Assembly (NCBI GenBank): GCA_029261435.1
Contig: JAJDBI010000027.1
Coordinates: 1-39,701, forward strand
DNA: 39,701 nucleotides
Reading direction: 5' to 3'
Source: Nitrospinaceae bacterium
GTDB taxonomy: Bacteria > Nitrospinota > Nitrospinia > Nitrospinales > VA-1
Below, piece after piece: positions 14,829 to 23,544 of the stretch (positions are counted from its first letter, which is position 1; every line of letters begins with the position of its first letter). The position numbers and the translations under genes were made by a program. The notes below the pieces were generated by a model. That model searched no databases. It was not told where the DNA came from and was given only the letters and a program-made list of their open reading frames with translations.

Positions 14829-15442
14829 TTTTTGTAGAGTTGGTGGCTCAGGAGCTTGCTGTTTTTGTCGAAGATATGTGCCGCGATCAATATGTTTTCT
14901 TTAAGGGCAAAATACATTCCCTTTCCCGGATATTTGGCCAGGCTTTCAGTCATCGATTGAGGCACTCCATACTTGTCAATCATGGTTGAAACCTTTGCAC
15001 CCATTTTGACACCTTCCGTAAAACGGCCTTGAAACTGAGGGCGGACTTCCAAAGCTTCGATTTTACCCTTGCCATTCAAGAAATGTATGACGATTCCATG
15101 GCTGGCATAGTCAATAGAAAGACTATCGAGTGTCGATTCCGTTCCACGCTTGACCTTGATGGCGCGAGGTGTGCCAAGCAATTTAATCGCCTCTTCCAAA
15201 GACATTCCTATTTTGAGATTTTTTCCAATAACCAGTCCTTCCGGTTCTTTCTTCTCGACCTTGACTGGGGCTTTTTTAGCATTTTTTTCAACAGCAACCT
15301 CAGGCTTAACAACTGGCTCTTTAGCAATTTCCGCCTTCGCAATGGTAGTAGGTTTAGCAGCTGGATTTTCAGTTGGCTTCGTGTCTGCCAGCACCACTGT
15401 GGGGAGCATCAAACATAAAATAAATGAAACTAAAATATTCAC
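14819..15442 (-). CDS. Secreted protein with Ala/Lys/Pro linker and duplicated BamE-like motif
   Basis: The protein has 207 residues. Residues 1-19 (MNILVSFILCLMLPTVVLA, then DTKP) are a signal peptide with an AxA-like cleavage region and no lipobox cysteine at the cut. Residues about 20-68 are a low-complexity Ala, Lys, Pro, Glu and Val linker suited to crossing peptidoglycan or periplasm. The C-terminal domain holds two similar units, IGMSLEEAIKLLGTP (about 77-91) and KMGAKVSTMIDKYGVP (about 145-160). Each has the 'G-x-S-hydrophobic-helix-GxP' pattern found in BamE/SmpA-type domains. I do not recognise a named family, and the periplasmic role is unknown. The stop codon lies inside a palindromic repeat. 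It is transcribed away from the DraG-like gene region with a 182-bp gap upstream. Confidence 0.6.
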   Translation of the reverse strand: MNILVSFILCLMLPTVVLADTKPTENPAAKPTTIAKAEIAKEPVVKPEVAVEKNAKKAPVKVEKKEPEGLVIGKNLKIGMSLEEAIKLLGTPRAIKVKRGTESTLDSLSIDYASHGIVIHFLNGKGKIEALEVRPQFQGRFTEGVKMGAKVSTMIDKYGVPQSMTESLAKYPGKGMYFALKENILIAAHIFDKNSKLLSHQLYKNHR

Positions 15443-15624
15443 CGGTATCTCCTTCCAAAATCAAAAGGCCCTTGATAACGATCCAATGGCTAATGGGATG
15501 CTTTTATTGTAACCCTAAACGCAAAAAAATTAAACACTTAGTTTCAATGATTTAAGGGGTCACCGACCGGCAAGGAAGAGCGGGAAGGGGTTTGTTTTTC
15601 CGTCAGTTTATCACCCAGAAACAG

Positions 15625-16941
15625 CTAAAGATCATCCAGAGATGGAATATTTTTACGGCGGTCCCGTTTTGATTTGGTCTTTTCTTTCTGAAATTGTCTC
15701 CATTGAGCTCTGTCCTCTTTCGAAGGGATAATAGACTCGTCCTCTTCTTCATCCCAGAGGTCTGATGATTTTAGCTGAACCCCTTTTTTCGTTCCTTTCG
15801 GCAAACTACGTTTGCCTTCTTCAAACTCCTTGGCAGTGAGTCCCGCTTCCATATTGAATAAATCTTTTTGTTCTTTTTTACCCCGCCGAACCGACAAAGC
15901 CTCTGCTCGCAATCGGATTTCTTTTGCGTTGACCAATCCGCTTTTCCAGGAAGCGGGGATATTATCGAATCCATACAATGCTCCAGCCCAGGCTCCCACC
16001 AAAGCACCCAGTATTTCCGTTTCCCGCCCATGACTCAGGGAATGCGTGAGTGTAGAGGCAAAATTCGGTTCGGATGGATGTAGCACGCAATATAAAGCCA
16101 GAGGGAGCAAGTTCATCACAAACCCTTGTGAAGGGTGATGAATTTCCAATTTGGTGAAAGAATTAGAATATTCGCAGAGCCATTGCAGGACATCCGGTTC
16201 GTAAAATTTTCCAGCTAAACCTTTCAAGGCACCGCTCATAGCGTCCGCACCCTTAAGACCGCCATCCACCGATGACGGAAATCTTTGCTGATATTCCACT
16301 TCCGTCTGACAACATATTTCTATCGCTTCCTGTAAAATATCCAAGGGTGCCAGAGAGTTCTCTTCCGAATCCAGCGCTAAAAACCGGGTCACTAAAAATC
16401 CGGTTAATACGGTTCCCACAACTTCAAACCGGTTCTGACTCATCAACAGGCAAACATCAAAACATTGCCCGGCTAAAGTTTTAGACCATTTTCCCTGGAA
16501 CAAAGCCAAGGGAACGGCCAGGTTGACAAACAGGGACGTTGACGAGTTCTGTACTGAGACCTGTTCCTCCTGGCCTTCTAACAAGTCCACTGCTCGCCAC
16601 AAGCAGGCCGAGTGGTTGCGGTAAATTCCGAAATAACCTTCTGGCCCGGATTTCGCAAGTTCCTGAAAATTTTTGACCGATTTTTGAAGAAACTGTTTTT
16701 TGTTTTCAAGCAAGGCATCGCCCACCGCCAGAGCGCATTGGGTAGGAGCCCCATACAGACCTTGCATGCGGTAATTTTTAATTCCCTTTCCCATGATCGG
16801 ACGCACATCCTTGAATTCATCCATCGCTCCAAAAATCTGCCGGACGGCAGCGGACTTCAATCCCTTCGCAGGCCGACCCATGGCATCACCAACTGCCATG
16901 CCAAAAAAACTGCCTATTACTTTATCTCGAATATCATTCAT
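15625..16941 (-). CDS. ADP-ribosylglycohydrolase-family protein with degenerate metal site
   Basis: The protein has 438 residues. The N-terminus GSFFGMAVGDAMGRPAKGL (10-28) is the conserved opening of DraG/ADP-ribosylglycohydrolases. In active members the next motif is a Thr-Asp-Asp-Thr segment that binds the two Mg ions; here the aligned region reads YGAPTQCALAVGDALL (63-78), with both acidic residues gone. The C-terminal D-x-D-T motif is replaced by GRETEILGALVGAWAGALYG (305-324). Overall fold is therefore kept but the catalytic metal ligands look lost, suggesting a binding-only or otherwise repurposed protein. Residues about 350-438 are a charged extension rich in Lys, Glu and Asp that is not part of the family core. 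It lies downstream of the WalJ-like gene on the same strand, 88 bp away. Confidence 0.7.
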   Translation of the reverse strand: MNDIRDKVIGSFFGMAVGDAMGRPAKGLKSAAVRQIFGAMDEFKDVRPIMGKGIKNYRMQGLYGAPTQCALAVGDALLENKKQFLQKSVKNFQELAKSGPEGYFGIYRNHSACLWRAVDLLEGQEEQVSVQNSSTSLFVNLAVPLALFQGKWSKTLAGQCFDVCLLMSQNRFEVVGTVLTGFLVTRFLALDSEENSLAPLDILQEAIEICCQTEVEYQQRFPSSVDGGLKGADAMSGALKGLAGKFYEPDVLQWLCEYSNSFTKLEIHHPSQGFVMNLLPLALYCVLHPSEPNFASTLTHSLSHGRETEILGALVGAWAGALYGFDNIPASWKSGLVNAKEIRLRAEALSVRRGKKEQKDLFNMEAGLTAKEFEEGKRSLPKGTKKGVQLKSSDLWDEEEDESIIPSKEDRAQWRQFQKEKTKSKRDRRKNIPSLDDL

Positions 16942-16982
16942 GAATTACCTTATCAGGAGGGAAATATTTTCTTGACCTTTTC

Positions 16983-17005
16983 GGCGGTCGCGAAGCGTCA
17001 CCGCC
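16983..17005. other. Stable GC-rich hairpin between WalJ-like and DraG-like genes
   Basis: On the plus strand GGCGGT-CGC pairs with GCG-(TC)-ACCGCC around a GAA loop. It is next to the palindromic repeat at 17004-17024. No U-tract follows on the minus strand (GAAAAGG), so a factor-independent terminator is unlikely; an RNA-stabilising or processing structure between the two genes is possible. Confidence 0.5.
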
Positions 17006-17024
17006 CCACTGCCACCGGTGGCTC
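17004..17024 (-). repeat. GC-rich palindromic repeat after the WalJ-like gene
   Basis: On the minus strand it begins GAGCCACCGGTGGCAGTGGG, containing the perfect 12-nt palindrome GCCACCGGTGGC. It begins 6 nt after the WalJ-like stop codon. It matches 14669-14688 at 18 of 20 positions. On the plus strand its frame CCCCAC...CGGTGG also matches the arms of copy B at 14811, with a different loop. Confidence 0.55.
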
Positions 17025-17029
17025 GCTGG

Positions 17030-17794
17030 CTATAACGCCATTAACGGGGTGGGGTGATTTTGTTCGGCGATAATCATTTCGGGGGTGTCCTGTCCCAAAG
17101 CCTGACGAGCTGTGATCCGAGCCAGTTCTGGATGATTATTGGTTTCGCTCATATGCATCAACACGACCAGCCGCAATCCTGAATGTGTGACCGATGATAA
17201 TAATTCGCCACAGGCTTCATTGGAGAGATGCCCGACATCGCTTTTAATTCTTCTCTTGGTAACCCAGGGATATGGTCCGGCGTCCAACATGTTCACATCG
17301 TGATTAGCCTCGATGAGCAGGACATCCAGTTTCTGCAGTTTATTTTTGACCTCTGACGTCACTTGCCCCAAATCTGTGGCAAGGCCCAGGCGCAATCCCC
17401 TATAATGGATGACAAAAGCCACCGATTCTTCTGCATCATGAGGAGTGGAGTAAGGCTCCACCACCAACTCACCAAATCGAACAGGCTCATCAGCACGGAT
17501 GGTGTTGAAGCCTGGAAGCGTTCCCATAGATTGACCGGCTCGTCTATAAGTTCCCTCAGTCGTGAAAAGCTGAAGTTGATGTTTCCTTAAAAGCGGACCG
17601 ATACCGCGAATGTGGTCAGAATGCTCATGCGTAGCAAACACCGCATCCAATCCACTGAACGATCGGTCAATATGAGCCATGCGTTGAGAAAGTTTTTTTT
17701 CGCTCAGTCCGGCATCAATCAAAATACGCTTTCCATCCGCCTCAATATAAAGGGCGTTTCCCCCACTACCGCTGGATAATATAGAAAATTTCAA
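17030..17794 (-). CDS. MBL-fold metallo-hydrolase, WalJ/YycJ type
   Basis: The protein has 254 residues. The metal motif THEHSDH (His56, His58, Asp60, His61) is intact. The opening MKFSILSSGSGGNALYIEAD and the STPHDAEESVAFVI segment (about 115-128) are typical of the YycJ/WalJ subgroup, whose members are predicted two-metal nucleases or hydrolases. The final metal ligands are probably supplied by ATDLGQ and the later MHMSET region. The start is TTG at 17794; no ATG or GTG is available upstream in frame, and the conserved N-terminus fixes this position. It lies 307 bp downstream of the aldehyde dehydrogenase stop and upstream of the DraG-like gene. A cytoplasmic role is expected, since no signal peptide is seen. 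Confidence 0.82.
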   Translation of the reverse strand: MKFSILSSGSGGNALYIEADGKRILIDAGLSEKKLSQRMAHIDRSFSGLDAVFATHEHSDHIRGIGPLLRKHQLQLFTTEGTYRRAGQSMGTLPGFNTIRADEPVRFGELVVEPYSTPHDAEESVAFVIHYRGLRLGLATDLGQVTSEVKNKLQKLDVLLIEANHDVNMLDAGPYPWVTKRRIKSDVGHLSNEACGELLSSVTHSGLRLVVLMHMSETNNHPELARITARQALGQDTPEMIIAEQNHPTPLMAL

Positions 17795-17849
17795 GCGCGA
17801 AGACTCGGACTGCGCAGTATTATTGTTTGGCTGTACTTCTGGAATTTGG

Positions 17850-18023
17850 ATGATAACTTTTCTCCGTGAAAGCGAGAGAGGCCTCCGACAGGTCTATCAA
17901 CTCACGCTTGGACAAGGGTCGTTACATTTCTGGATTCAGGGCTTTTCTCCGTGGCAATCAAACTTCTGCTTAATGCACAAAGAACTACAGCAATACTGCA
18001 GGCAGTGGCTACAAAATGAGTAG
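17850..18023 (+). CDS. Doubtful small ORF (57 aa) in the gap between WalJ-like and aldehyde dehydrogenase genes
   Basis: An open frame on the plus strand begins MITFLRESERGLRQVYQLTL and ends RQWLQNE; a TTG at 17823 would extend it by nine residues. Composition is protein-like, with several Trp and Gln residues, but there is no good ribosome-binding site and no recognisable domain. The 307-bp gap 17795-18101 holds nothing else that I can identify. It may be spurious. Confidence 0.22.
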   Translation: MITFLRESERGLRQVYQLTLGQGSLHFWIQGFSPWQSNFCLMHKELQQYCRQWLQNE

Positions 18024-18101
18024 CGGCTGGTGGTAGGAATACTAACATAGAAACTGTTAATCAATAATCATGAATCTATTGAAATTTTGGAATTCGTTTT
18101 T

Positions 18102-19589
18102 TCAATCCTCTATCTGGGCTTTTTGCAGAGCACCACTGTAATCGACAAACACCGATTTCCATTCAGTAAAAATTTCCAGTGCTGTGGTCCCGGCTTCGCG
18201 GTGACCGTTACCGGTTCCCTTGGTCCCTCCAAATGGGAGTTGCACTTCCGCCCCTATGGTTGAAGAGTTGATATAGGTAAGACCCGTATCGAGTTTTTCG
18301 ATAGCTTTAAAAGCCCGGTTCACATCCCGTGTATAAATAGCCGACGACAAGCCAAACCTGGAATCGTTGACGATTTCCACTGCGTTCTCCAGACTCTTAC
18401 ATTCCAGTATGCTCAACACCGGGCCGAATATTTCTTCCTGCGCAATACGCATCTTTGGAGACACCCCTGCAAACAACGTTGGCTCAAAGAAGAACCCACC
18501 CCGACAATGTCCCTTTTTATAAACATTGCCACCAAGAAGCAGCTTAGCGCCTTCTTCCACACCCAGCTTGCAGTAACTCAAAACCTTTTGGCGTTGTGCC
18601 TCGTTGATCAATGGCCCAACATCAGTGGTATTTTTGAGCCCGTCTCCCAGACGAAGGGTTTTAGTACGTTTGAGGAGGCGACTGGTAAATTTTTTCAGAA
18701 CTTTCTTATGCACGATGACACGACTACAAGCCGTGCACCGCTGCCCGGTCGTTCCAAAAGCTCCCCAAATCACACCTTCTACAGCAAGATCAAGATCGGC
18801 ATCGTCCATCACGATGATGGCATTTTTCCCACCCATCTCCAGAGAATATTGTTTCATGTTCCATGCACATTTATGTGCCACCACCGCTCCCGTATCTGTC
18901 GAACCCGTGAAAGAAACCAGATTGATATTGTGATGCTCTATGAGAGGTTCGCCGATTTCTGTTCCAGAGCCGGTGACAAAATTTAACACTCCCGGTGGCA
19001 AGCCCGCCTCTTCGAAGAGCTTCACAAAACGATACGCCGAAAGAGGGGTATCACTAGCTGGCTTGAACACTACGGTATTACCACAAACCAAGGCAGGAAT
19101 CAGTTTCCAGGATGGAATGGCAATGGGAAAATTCCAGGGAGTGATCGCCGCCACCACTCCTACCGGCATTCGAACAGTCATGCAAAACTTGCTATTCAAT
19201 TCAGAGGGAACCGTTTCACCCAGCAGTCGTCTGCCCTCCCCCGCTGTATAATAGGTCAGGTCAATCGCCTCCTGAACATCGCCACGGGTTTCGTTGAGAA
19301 CTTTCCCCATTTCACGAGTCATATCCTTTGCCAGCGATTCTTTATGTTTGACCAGTAACTCTCCGACTCGGAAAAGAATTTCACCTCGCTTGGGTGCGGG
19401 GAGGTTTCTCCACTCGCCCTGAGCCTTAACCGCTGATTTCACTGCCTTGTTCAGATCATTCGCATTGGACTTCTGAAAACGTCCGAGAATTTCTTTGTGG
19501 TTGGCGGGGTTGATGTTGTCGAAGGTCTCACCGCTGGAAGAAGCTACCCATTTCCCATCTATAAAGTTTTTATAGGTTTTGATCGCCAT
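18102..19589 (-). CDS. NAD(P)-dependent aldehyde dehydrogenase
   Basis: The protein has 495 residues, full length for the superfamily. The general base is Glu251 in SLEMGGKNA, and the catalytic Cys285 lies in GTTGQRCTACSR. The cofactor-binding segments ITPWNFPIAIPSWK and FTGSTDTG are present, as is the C-terminal PFGGTKGTGNGHREAG. The enzyme oxidises an aldehyde to an acid in the cytoplasm; the substrate cannot be read from sequence. The GHREAG...FTEWKSVFVDYSG ending suggests the broad group around ketoglutarate-semialdehyde and aminoadipate-semialdehyde dehydrogenases. GGAGG lies 8 nt before the ATG. It appears monocistronic, with a hairpin (AATCCCG and CGGGATT, 19664-19682) in its upstream region. 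Confidence 0.92.
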   Translation of the reverse strand: MAIKTYKNFIDGKWVASSSGETFDNINPANHKEILGRFQKSNANDLNKAVKSAVKAQGEWRNLPAPKRGEILFRVGELLVKHKESLAKDMTREMGKVLNETRGDVQEAIDLTYYTAGEGRRLLGETVPSELNSKFCMTVRMPVGVVAAITPWNFPIAIPSWKLIPALVCGNTVVFKPASDTPLSAYRFVKLFEEAGLPPGVLNFVTGSGTEIGEPLIEHHNINLVSFTGSTDTGAVVAHKCAWNMKQYSLEMGGKNAIIVMDDADLDLAVEGVIWGAFGTTGQRCTACSRVIVHKKVLKKFTSRLLKRTKTLRLGDGLKNTTDVGPLINEAQRQKVLSYCKLGVEEGAKLLLGGNVYKKGHCRGGFFFEPTLFAGVSPKMRIAQEEIFGPVLSILECKSLENAVEIVNDSRFGLSSAIYTRDVNRAFKAIEKLDTGLTYINSSTIGAEVQLPFGGTKGTGNGHREAGTTALEIFTEWKSVFVDYSGALQKAQIED

Positions 19590-19663
19590 GGTCGGATCCT
19601 CCCAGGAGTTGCAGAAAAATTAAAAAGAGCAGGACTATCTACATCGCCTGCCATTATCAATTT

Positions 19664-19682
19664 AATCCCGTAGGCCGGGATT
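19664..19682. other. Perfect 7-bp hairpin upstream of the aldehyde dehydrogenase
   Basis: The arms AATCCCG and CGGGATT pair around a TAGGC loop. It lies 75 nt before the dehydrogenase ATG and about 110 nt beyond the stop of the DUF4124 gene. No U-tract follows on either strand. It may be part of the dehydrogenase leader or mark a transcript end. Confidence 0.4.
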
Positions 19683-19792
19683 GGCAAGGAGGCTGAGTGA
19701 AAAGGGACTGATTTCCAAAGTGAATCCATATCCTTCCGAAACTAAAAAGACATAGTATTTTTATACTTTTTCACACTTTATAAAACCAGGAA

Positions 19793-20467
19793 TTATTCTT
19801 TTTTCTCGAGGACAGCTTTTATATTTTCCAAAAACTGTTTTTTCTGTTCAGCATCCGCTTTCAATCGCTTTAATATCAGCGCGGTTCTTTTCCGAACAGT
19901 GTACTTGGAAGGACGCACCAGTTTTCTTGTTTCTTCATCTTCGGCAATGCTTGCTTTTAAAAACTCTGAAATACTTTGGAACAAAGGAAGGTCGTGCAGG
20001 CTGACTTGCTCAAGTAGAGACTTCCTGGAGGGGATATTGCTGGCAATTTCTGCCTTTAGAACGCCAAATTTTTGCCGGCTGGGAGGAGTTGTATAATATT
20101 TTTCGTATCGAGGAATAGATCCTTCAAAAGCAGCCGCTATGGCCCTCGCAACAGAACGTTGAGCCTCTGTCAAACCTTCCTTTTCATCGTCTGCCTTTTT
20201 TTCATTTTCAATATCATCTTTTTTACCTGGAATATCACCCTCATCAACTGCAGGTTTCTTATCTTTAGACTCTGAGGTTTTGTTTTTTGAGAAACCTTTT
20301 AAAAAAGGTTTCTTTCGAAATGCTTCAGGAACCCTGGTAGGATCATCGGTAAAATGGGTTTTTCCGTTTTCGTCTATCCACTTGTAAATAGCAGCATCGG
20401 CATCTGCAACCCATATCAATGCAAAAAAAAGGACTATTGATTTTAAAATTGTTTGTCTGGATAACAT
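19793..20467 (-). CDS. Exported DUF4124-domain protein, last gene after aroB
   Basis: The protein has 224 residues. Residues 1-25 are a signal peptide ending in ADADA. The DUF4124 signature AIYKWIDENGKTHFTDDPTRVP follows at about 26-47. The middle (about 60-98) is a charged Lys, Asp and Glu linker. The C-terminal 120 residues are helical and match nothing I recognise. DUF4124 domains occur in secreted or envelope proteins of unknown function, often near pilus or cell-wall genes. The gene starts 21 bp after aroB, with GGGG 8 nt before the ATG, so it is probably the last cistron of the pilMNOPQ-aroB operon. A weak hairpin (AGTAT and ATACT, 19754-19767) followed by a T-rich stretch lies 25 bp downstream. 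Confidence 0.65.
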   Translation of the reverse strand: MLSRQTILKSIVLFFALIWVADADAAIYKWIDENGKTHFTDDPTRVPEAFRKKPFLKGFSKNKTSESKDKKPAVDEGDIPGKKDDIENEKKADDEKEGLTEAQRSVARAIAAAFEGSIPRYEKYYTTPPSRQKFGVLKAEIASNIPSRKSLLEQVSLHDLPLFQSISEFLKASIAEDEETRKLVRPSKYTVRKRTALILKRLKADAEQKKQFLENIKAVLEKKE

Positions 20468-20488
20468 ACGTTAACCCCGAAAACCGAT

Positions 20489-21559
20489 TCAAAGTACTTT
20501 TAAGATTTCCGTTTCCATTATTTGGTCTGCGATTTCTATAGAGCCGATTTCAGTGACCAGAATAAACTTGATTTTTCGGTCCATGGTTTTTTTGTCGTGA
20601 TACAAAGATTCAATCACAGCTGAGGAATCCAATTCAGGCATATCTACTGGAAGTCCCAGGTTTTTCAACAGGGCCTTCAGACGCCTGGGTGTCTCATCCG
20701 AACATTTCCCTAATGAATGAGACAAAAGTGCGGCACACACCATGCCAATTGAGACAGCCTCTCCATGAATAAACCGGGAATATTTCGTCAACGATTCAAT
20801 AGCGTGACCAATGGTATGGCCAAAGTTGAGAATCATGCGGTAATGACTTTCCCTTTCATCCTTTTCAACCACCCTTGCTTTTATGGAACAGGATGTCTCA
20901 ATGATATGAGAAAGGCATTCATAGTCGAGATTGAGAATTTTCCTATAGTGGGCTTCTAAATAATCGAAAAGGCCTGCATCAGAGATGACGCCATACTTCA
21001 CAATCTCCGCCAGTCCCGCACGATATTCTTTTTGAGGAAGAGTTTTTAGAGTTTCCAAATCTGCCACTACCAGGCGTGGCTGGTAAAAGGCCCCAATCAT
21101 ATTTTTTCCCTTGGGATGATTGACCGCAGTTTTCCCTCCGACACTACTGTCGACTTGAGAAAGCAAAGTTGTTGGCACTTGTATGAATGGAATTCCTCTC
21201 TGGTAAGTTGCTGCGATAAAGCCTACCAAGTCACCAATCACTCCGCCACCTAAAGCAACCAGAACAGATTTCCTGTCGCAATTCAATTCCAACAGGTGGT
21301 CGTATATTTTTTCAGCCTGCCCCAGGTTCTTCGAAGATTCACCTTCAGGGACTTCAAAAATATCGGTGGTCCACCCTTGAGCAATAAACCCCTCTGCCAC
21401 CTCTTTCCCGTATAGATCGTTGATCGAGGGATGAGTGATTATCACAATCCGACTGGGGTTTAAGACGTCCTTAAGGAACTCTCCGGCCCGCGCTCTAAGG
21501 CCTGAACCTATAAGTATGTCATAACTTCTGTCACCCAAGTCAATGCTTAAGCGTTGCAT
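20489..21559 (-). CDS. aroB: 3-dehydroquinate synthase
   Basis: The protein has 356 residues, normal for AroB. The NAD-binding loop LGGGVIGDLVGF is at about 93-104, followed by TTLLSQVDSSVGGKTAVNHP. Predicted zinc ligands are Glu185 (AEIVKYG), His248 (NFGHTIGHAIE) and His265 (HGEAVSIGM). The enzyme makes 3-dehydroquinate from DAHP, step two of the shikimate pathway, in the cytoplasm. The gene follows pilQ by 80 bp on the same strand, as in many bacteria where aroB (often with aroK) trails the pilus operon. The ribosome-binding site is weak, but the N-terminus MQRLSIDLGDRSYDILIGSG is conserved. Confidence 0.96.
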   Translation of the reverse strand: MQRLSIDLGDRSYDILIGSGLRARAGEFLKDVLNPSRIVIITHPSINDLYGKEVAEGFIAQGWTTDIFEVPEGESSKNLGQAEKIYDHLLELNCDRKSVLVALGGGVIGDLVGFIAATYQRGIPFIQVPTTLLSQVDSSVGGKTAVNHPKGKNMIGAFYQPRLVVADLETLKTLPQKEYRAGLAEIVKYGVISDAGLFDYLEAHYRKILNLDYECLSHIIETSCSIKARVVEKDERESHYRMILNFGHTIGHAIESLTKYSRFIHGEAVSIGMVCAALLSHSLGKCSDETPRRLKALLKNLGLPVDMPELDSSAVIESLYHDKKTMDRKIKFILVTEIGSIEIADQIMETEILKVL

Positions 21560-21639
21560 AGCATTATTATGTCTTTAAGTAAGAGGTTTCTACGTGCGTG
21601 AAATACGCCAGCTTTATTCAAACAGTTCTCAGCACCAGT

Positions 21640-23544
21640 TCATTTTGTACTAATTATGGTGGGAGTGATAAATACCATGAGCTCAGAGATCAAATCGGCA
21701 TCATTATAACTTTTAAATAAAAGTCCCAATAGGGGTATTTTAGAGAAAAATGGGACCGCCTCTGTGTTCTCACTTTTGCTGCTTTTATAGATACCACCTA
21801 GAACAGTGGTGTCTCCATTCCCCACTAAAACTTCCGTATGCGTTTCACTGGTCGTTATGACTGGGACCGATTGAATTCTTGTTCCACTGTCTTTATTATT
21901 AGTGGTATCGATGGTCAAATAAATATTCTCATCAGAGGTTACATGAGGAGTGACCCTGAGACTGAGTTCTGCATCGATAAACTGGATGGAGTTACCCTCG
22001 GCTGAATTAACCTGATAAGGTATAGTTTCTCCGCTTTCAATCCTGGCTTCCTTATTATCTGCGACTATGACTCTGGGGGAAGCGAGCACTCTTGCTTTAT
22101 TTTCCGTCTCCAAAGCTTCCAGTTGGATGTCCAAACGCATCCCTGGGATCAAATCTGCCATCAAAAGACCGATTCCGGCATTACTTCCAGCGCTGGATTT
22201 TGTGGAGTCCGCTAAATCCACCAGGAAATTGGAAGTCGAGTTGGTCGTTGATGAAATTAATGCAGAACTGGGATTGCTGATAATAGCATCACCCGTAAAA
22301 CCCCATTGTACTCCCAATTGCTGGCTGAAATTTTTTGTGATATCAACAAGCTTTGCTTCAATCAAAACCTGGGGTGTGGGAACATCCAAAACCCTCACGG
22401 TCGCAAGCATGTCATCCACATGCTCACGTAGATCATTCAAAATTAATGTATTAGTACGAGTGTCCACAGTGATTTGAGCCTCTGGGCGGGCACTCTTTAA
22501 GGCAGTAAGGCTCGTTGAAAGTTCGGTAATATCTGCATTGTCAATACGAACCACTTCAGTGACCAGGTCTTGTGCATTGCGCTCATTGATTCTGTCGCTC
22601 ACAGCGCGGGCTTTTTCAGAAACTCTAGCACTGTCCTCAGCCTGAAGAACTGCTTTGCTAACAATGCGGACAATATTGGTCCCGAAACATTCCCGTCCCA
22701 GACTACTGTTAGTGAGAATAATTTCCATGGCCTCATTCCAGGCCACATCCATCATTCTGATATTTACGGAACCCCCTACTTCAGGGGAGAGAATGACATT
22801 GAATCCACTGATCTCCGCAAATATTCTAAACAGGTTGCGGACATCAGCATTTTGAAAATCCAGGGAAACCGCTTCTTTCTTTCCATATAACATAGGATAA
22901 CAAGAATCTTTAGCGACATCATACTCATCCATCTTTTCTTTATCTATGGTGGCTGACACATCAGTTTCCTTAGCAACCTCCTTCACAGGCTGTGGCTGAG
23001 CCACTTCCTGCTTCACTTCCTTCTCTGAAGATTGTAGATGAATAGTGAGTATATTTTTCCCCGGTTTTTTAATCTCATAATCTGCTGATTGATTGAGAAC
23101 GATTTCCAGGCGCAATACACCCGCTTCTTTAAAGTGGATAGGGCGAATGAAATTCACAATTCCTTTATCAACCTGAACGCGGCTTGTCAGATTACCTTGA
23201 TTCATTTTCGGAAAATCCAAAACCAGCCTGAGCGGATTCAGAAGTTTAAAAGCAGTGTATTGAACAGGTCGATTAGATTCGATAGAAACAATAGAGCCTT
23301 GTCCATCTTCTATTGTATTGAGGGAGACAATTTCTCCTAAGGACATATTGCTTGAGTCCTCGCTCTGGTTTTGAGCCAATAACATTAATGGAACTGTATT
23401 TTTTCTCTCACGAGCTATATCCGGCAAAGGCTCCTGGTGATAGTCTCCCAGAAGGACCGCGGAATGTGCAGGCCAGGCAGTAAGAAATAACAAAAGAAAA
23501 GTTATCATTGAGTAATGGGATTTTTTGAACATTTGTTTTCTCAT
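21640..23544 (-). CDS. pilQ: Type IV pilus secretin PilQ
   Basis: The protein has 634 residues. A signal peptide ends near residue 29 (AWPAHSA). An AMIN domain for peptidoglycan binding covers about 65-170 (VSIESNRPVQYTAFKLLNPLRL). The secretin N-terminal unit at about 222-275 includes VSLDFQNADVRNLFRIFAEI, and an N1-type unit follows near 330-390 (TRTNTLILNDLREHVDDML). The outer-membrane secretin domain is about 395-632, including QVLIEAKLVDITKNFSQQLG and the VPFFSKIPLLGLLF hallmark. Only one AMIN domain is present, fewer than in Myxococcus or Pseudomonas. The start ATG overlaps the stop of the pilP gene (ATGA), so the two are coupled. It forms the outer-membrane pore for the pilus. Confidence 0.95.
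   Translation of the reverse strand: MRKQMFKKSHYSMITFLLLFLTAWPAHSAVLLGDYHQEPLPDIARERKNTVPLMLLAQNQSEDSSNMSLGEIVSLNTIEDGQGSIVSIESNRPVQYTAFKLLNPLRLVLDFPKMNQGNLTSRVQVDKGIVNFIRPIHFKEAGVLRLEIVLNQSADYEIKKPGKNILTIHLQSSEKEVKQEVAQPQPVKEVAKETDVSATIDKEKMDEYDVAKDSCYPMLYGKKEAVSLDFQNADVRNLFRIFAEISGFNVILSPEVGGSVNIRMMDVAWNEAMEIILTNSSLGRECFGTNIVRIVSKAVLQAEDSARVSEKARAVSDRINERNAQDLVTEVVRIDNADITELSTSLTALKSARPEAQITVDTRTNTLILNDLREHVDDMLATVRVLDVPTPQVLIEAKLVDITKNFSQQLGVQWGFTGDAIISNPSSALISSTTNSTSNFLVDLADSTKSSAGSNAGIGLLMADLIPGMRLDIQLEALETENKARVLASPRVIVADNKEARIESGETIPYQVNSAEGNSIQFIDAELSLRVTPHVTSDENIYLTIDTTNNKDSGTRIQSVPVITTSETHTEVLVGNGDTTVLGGIYKSSKSENTEAVPFFSKIPLLGLLFKSYNDADLISELMVFITPTIISTK

Noticed and set aside
15029..15418. 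Plus-strand open frame rich in Phe and Ser
   Set aside because: Antisense to the linker of the secreted protein; low-complexity shadow.
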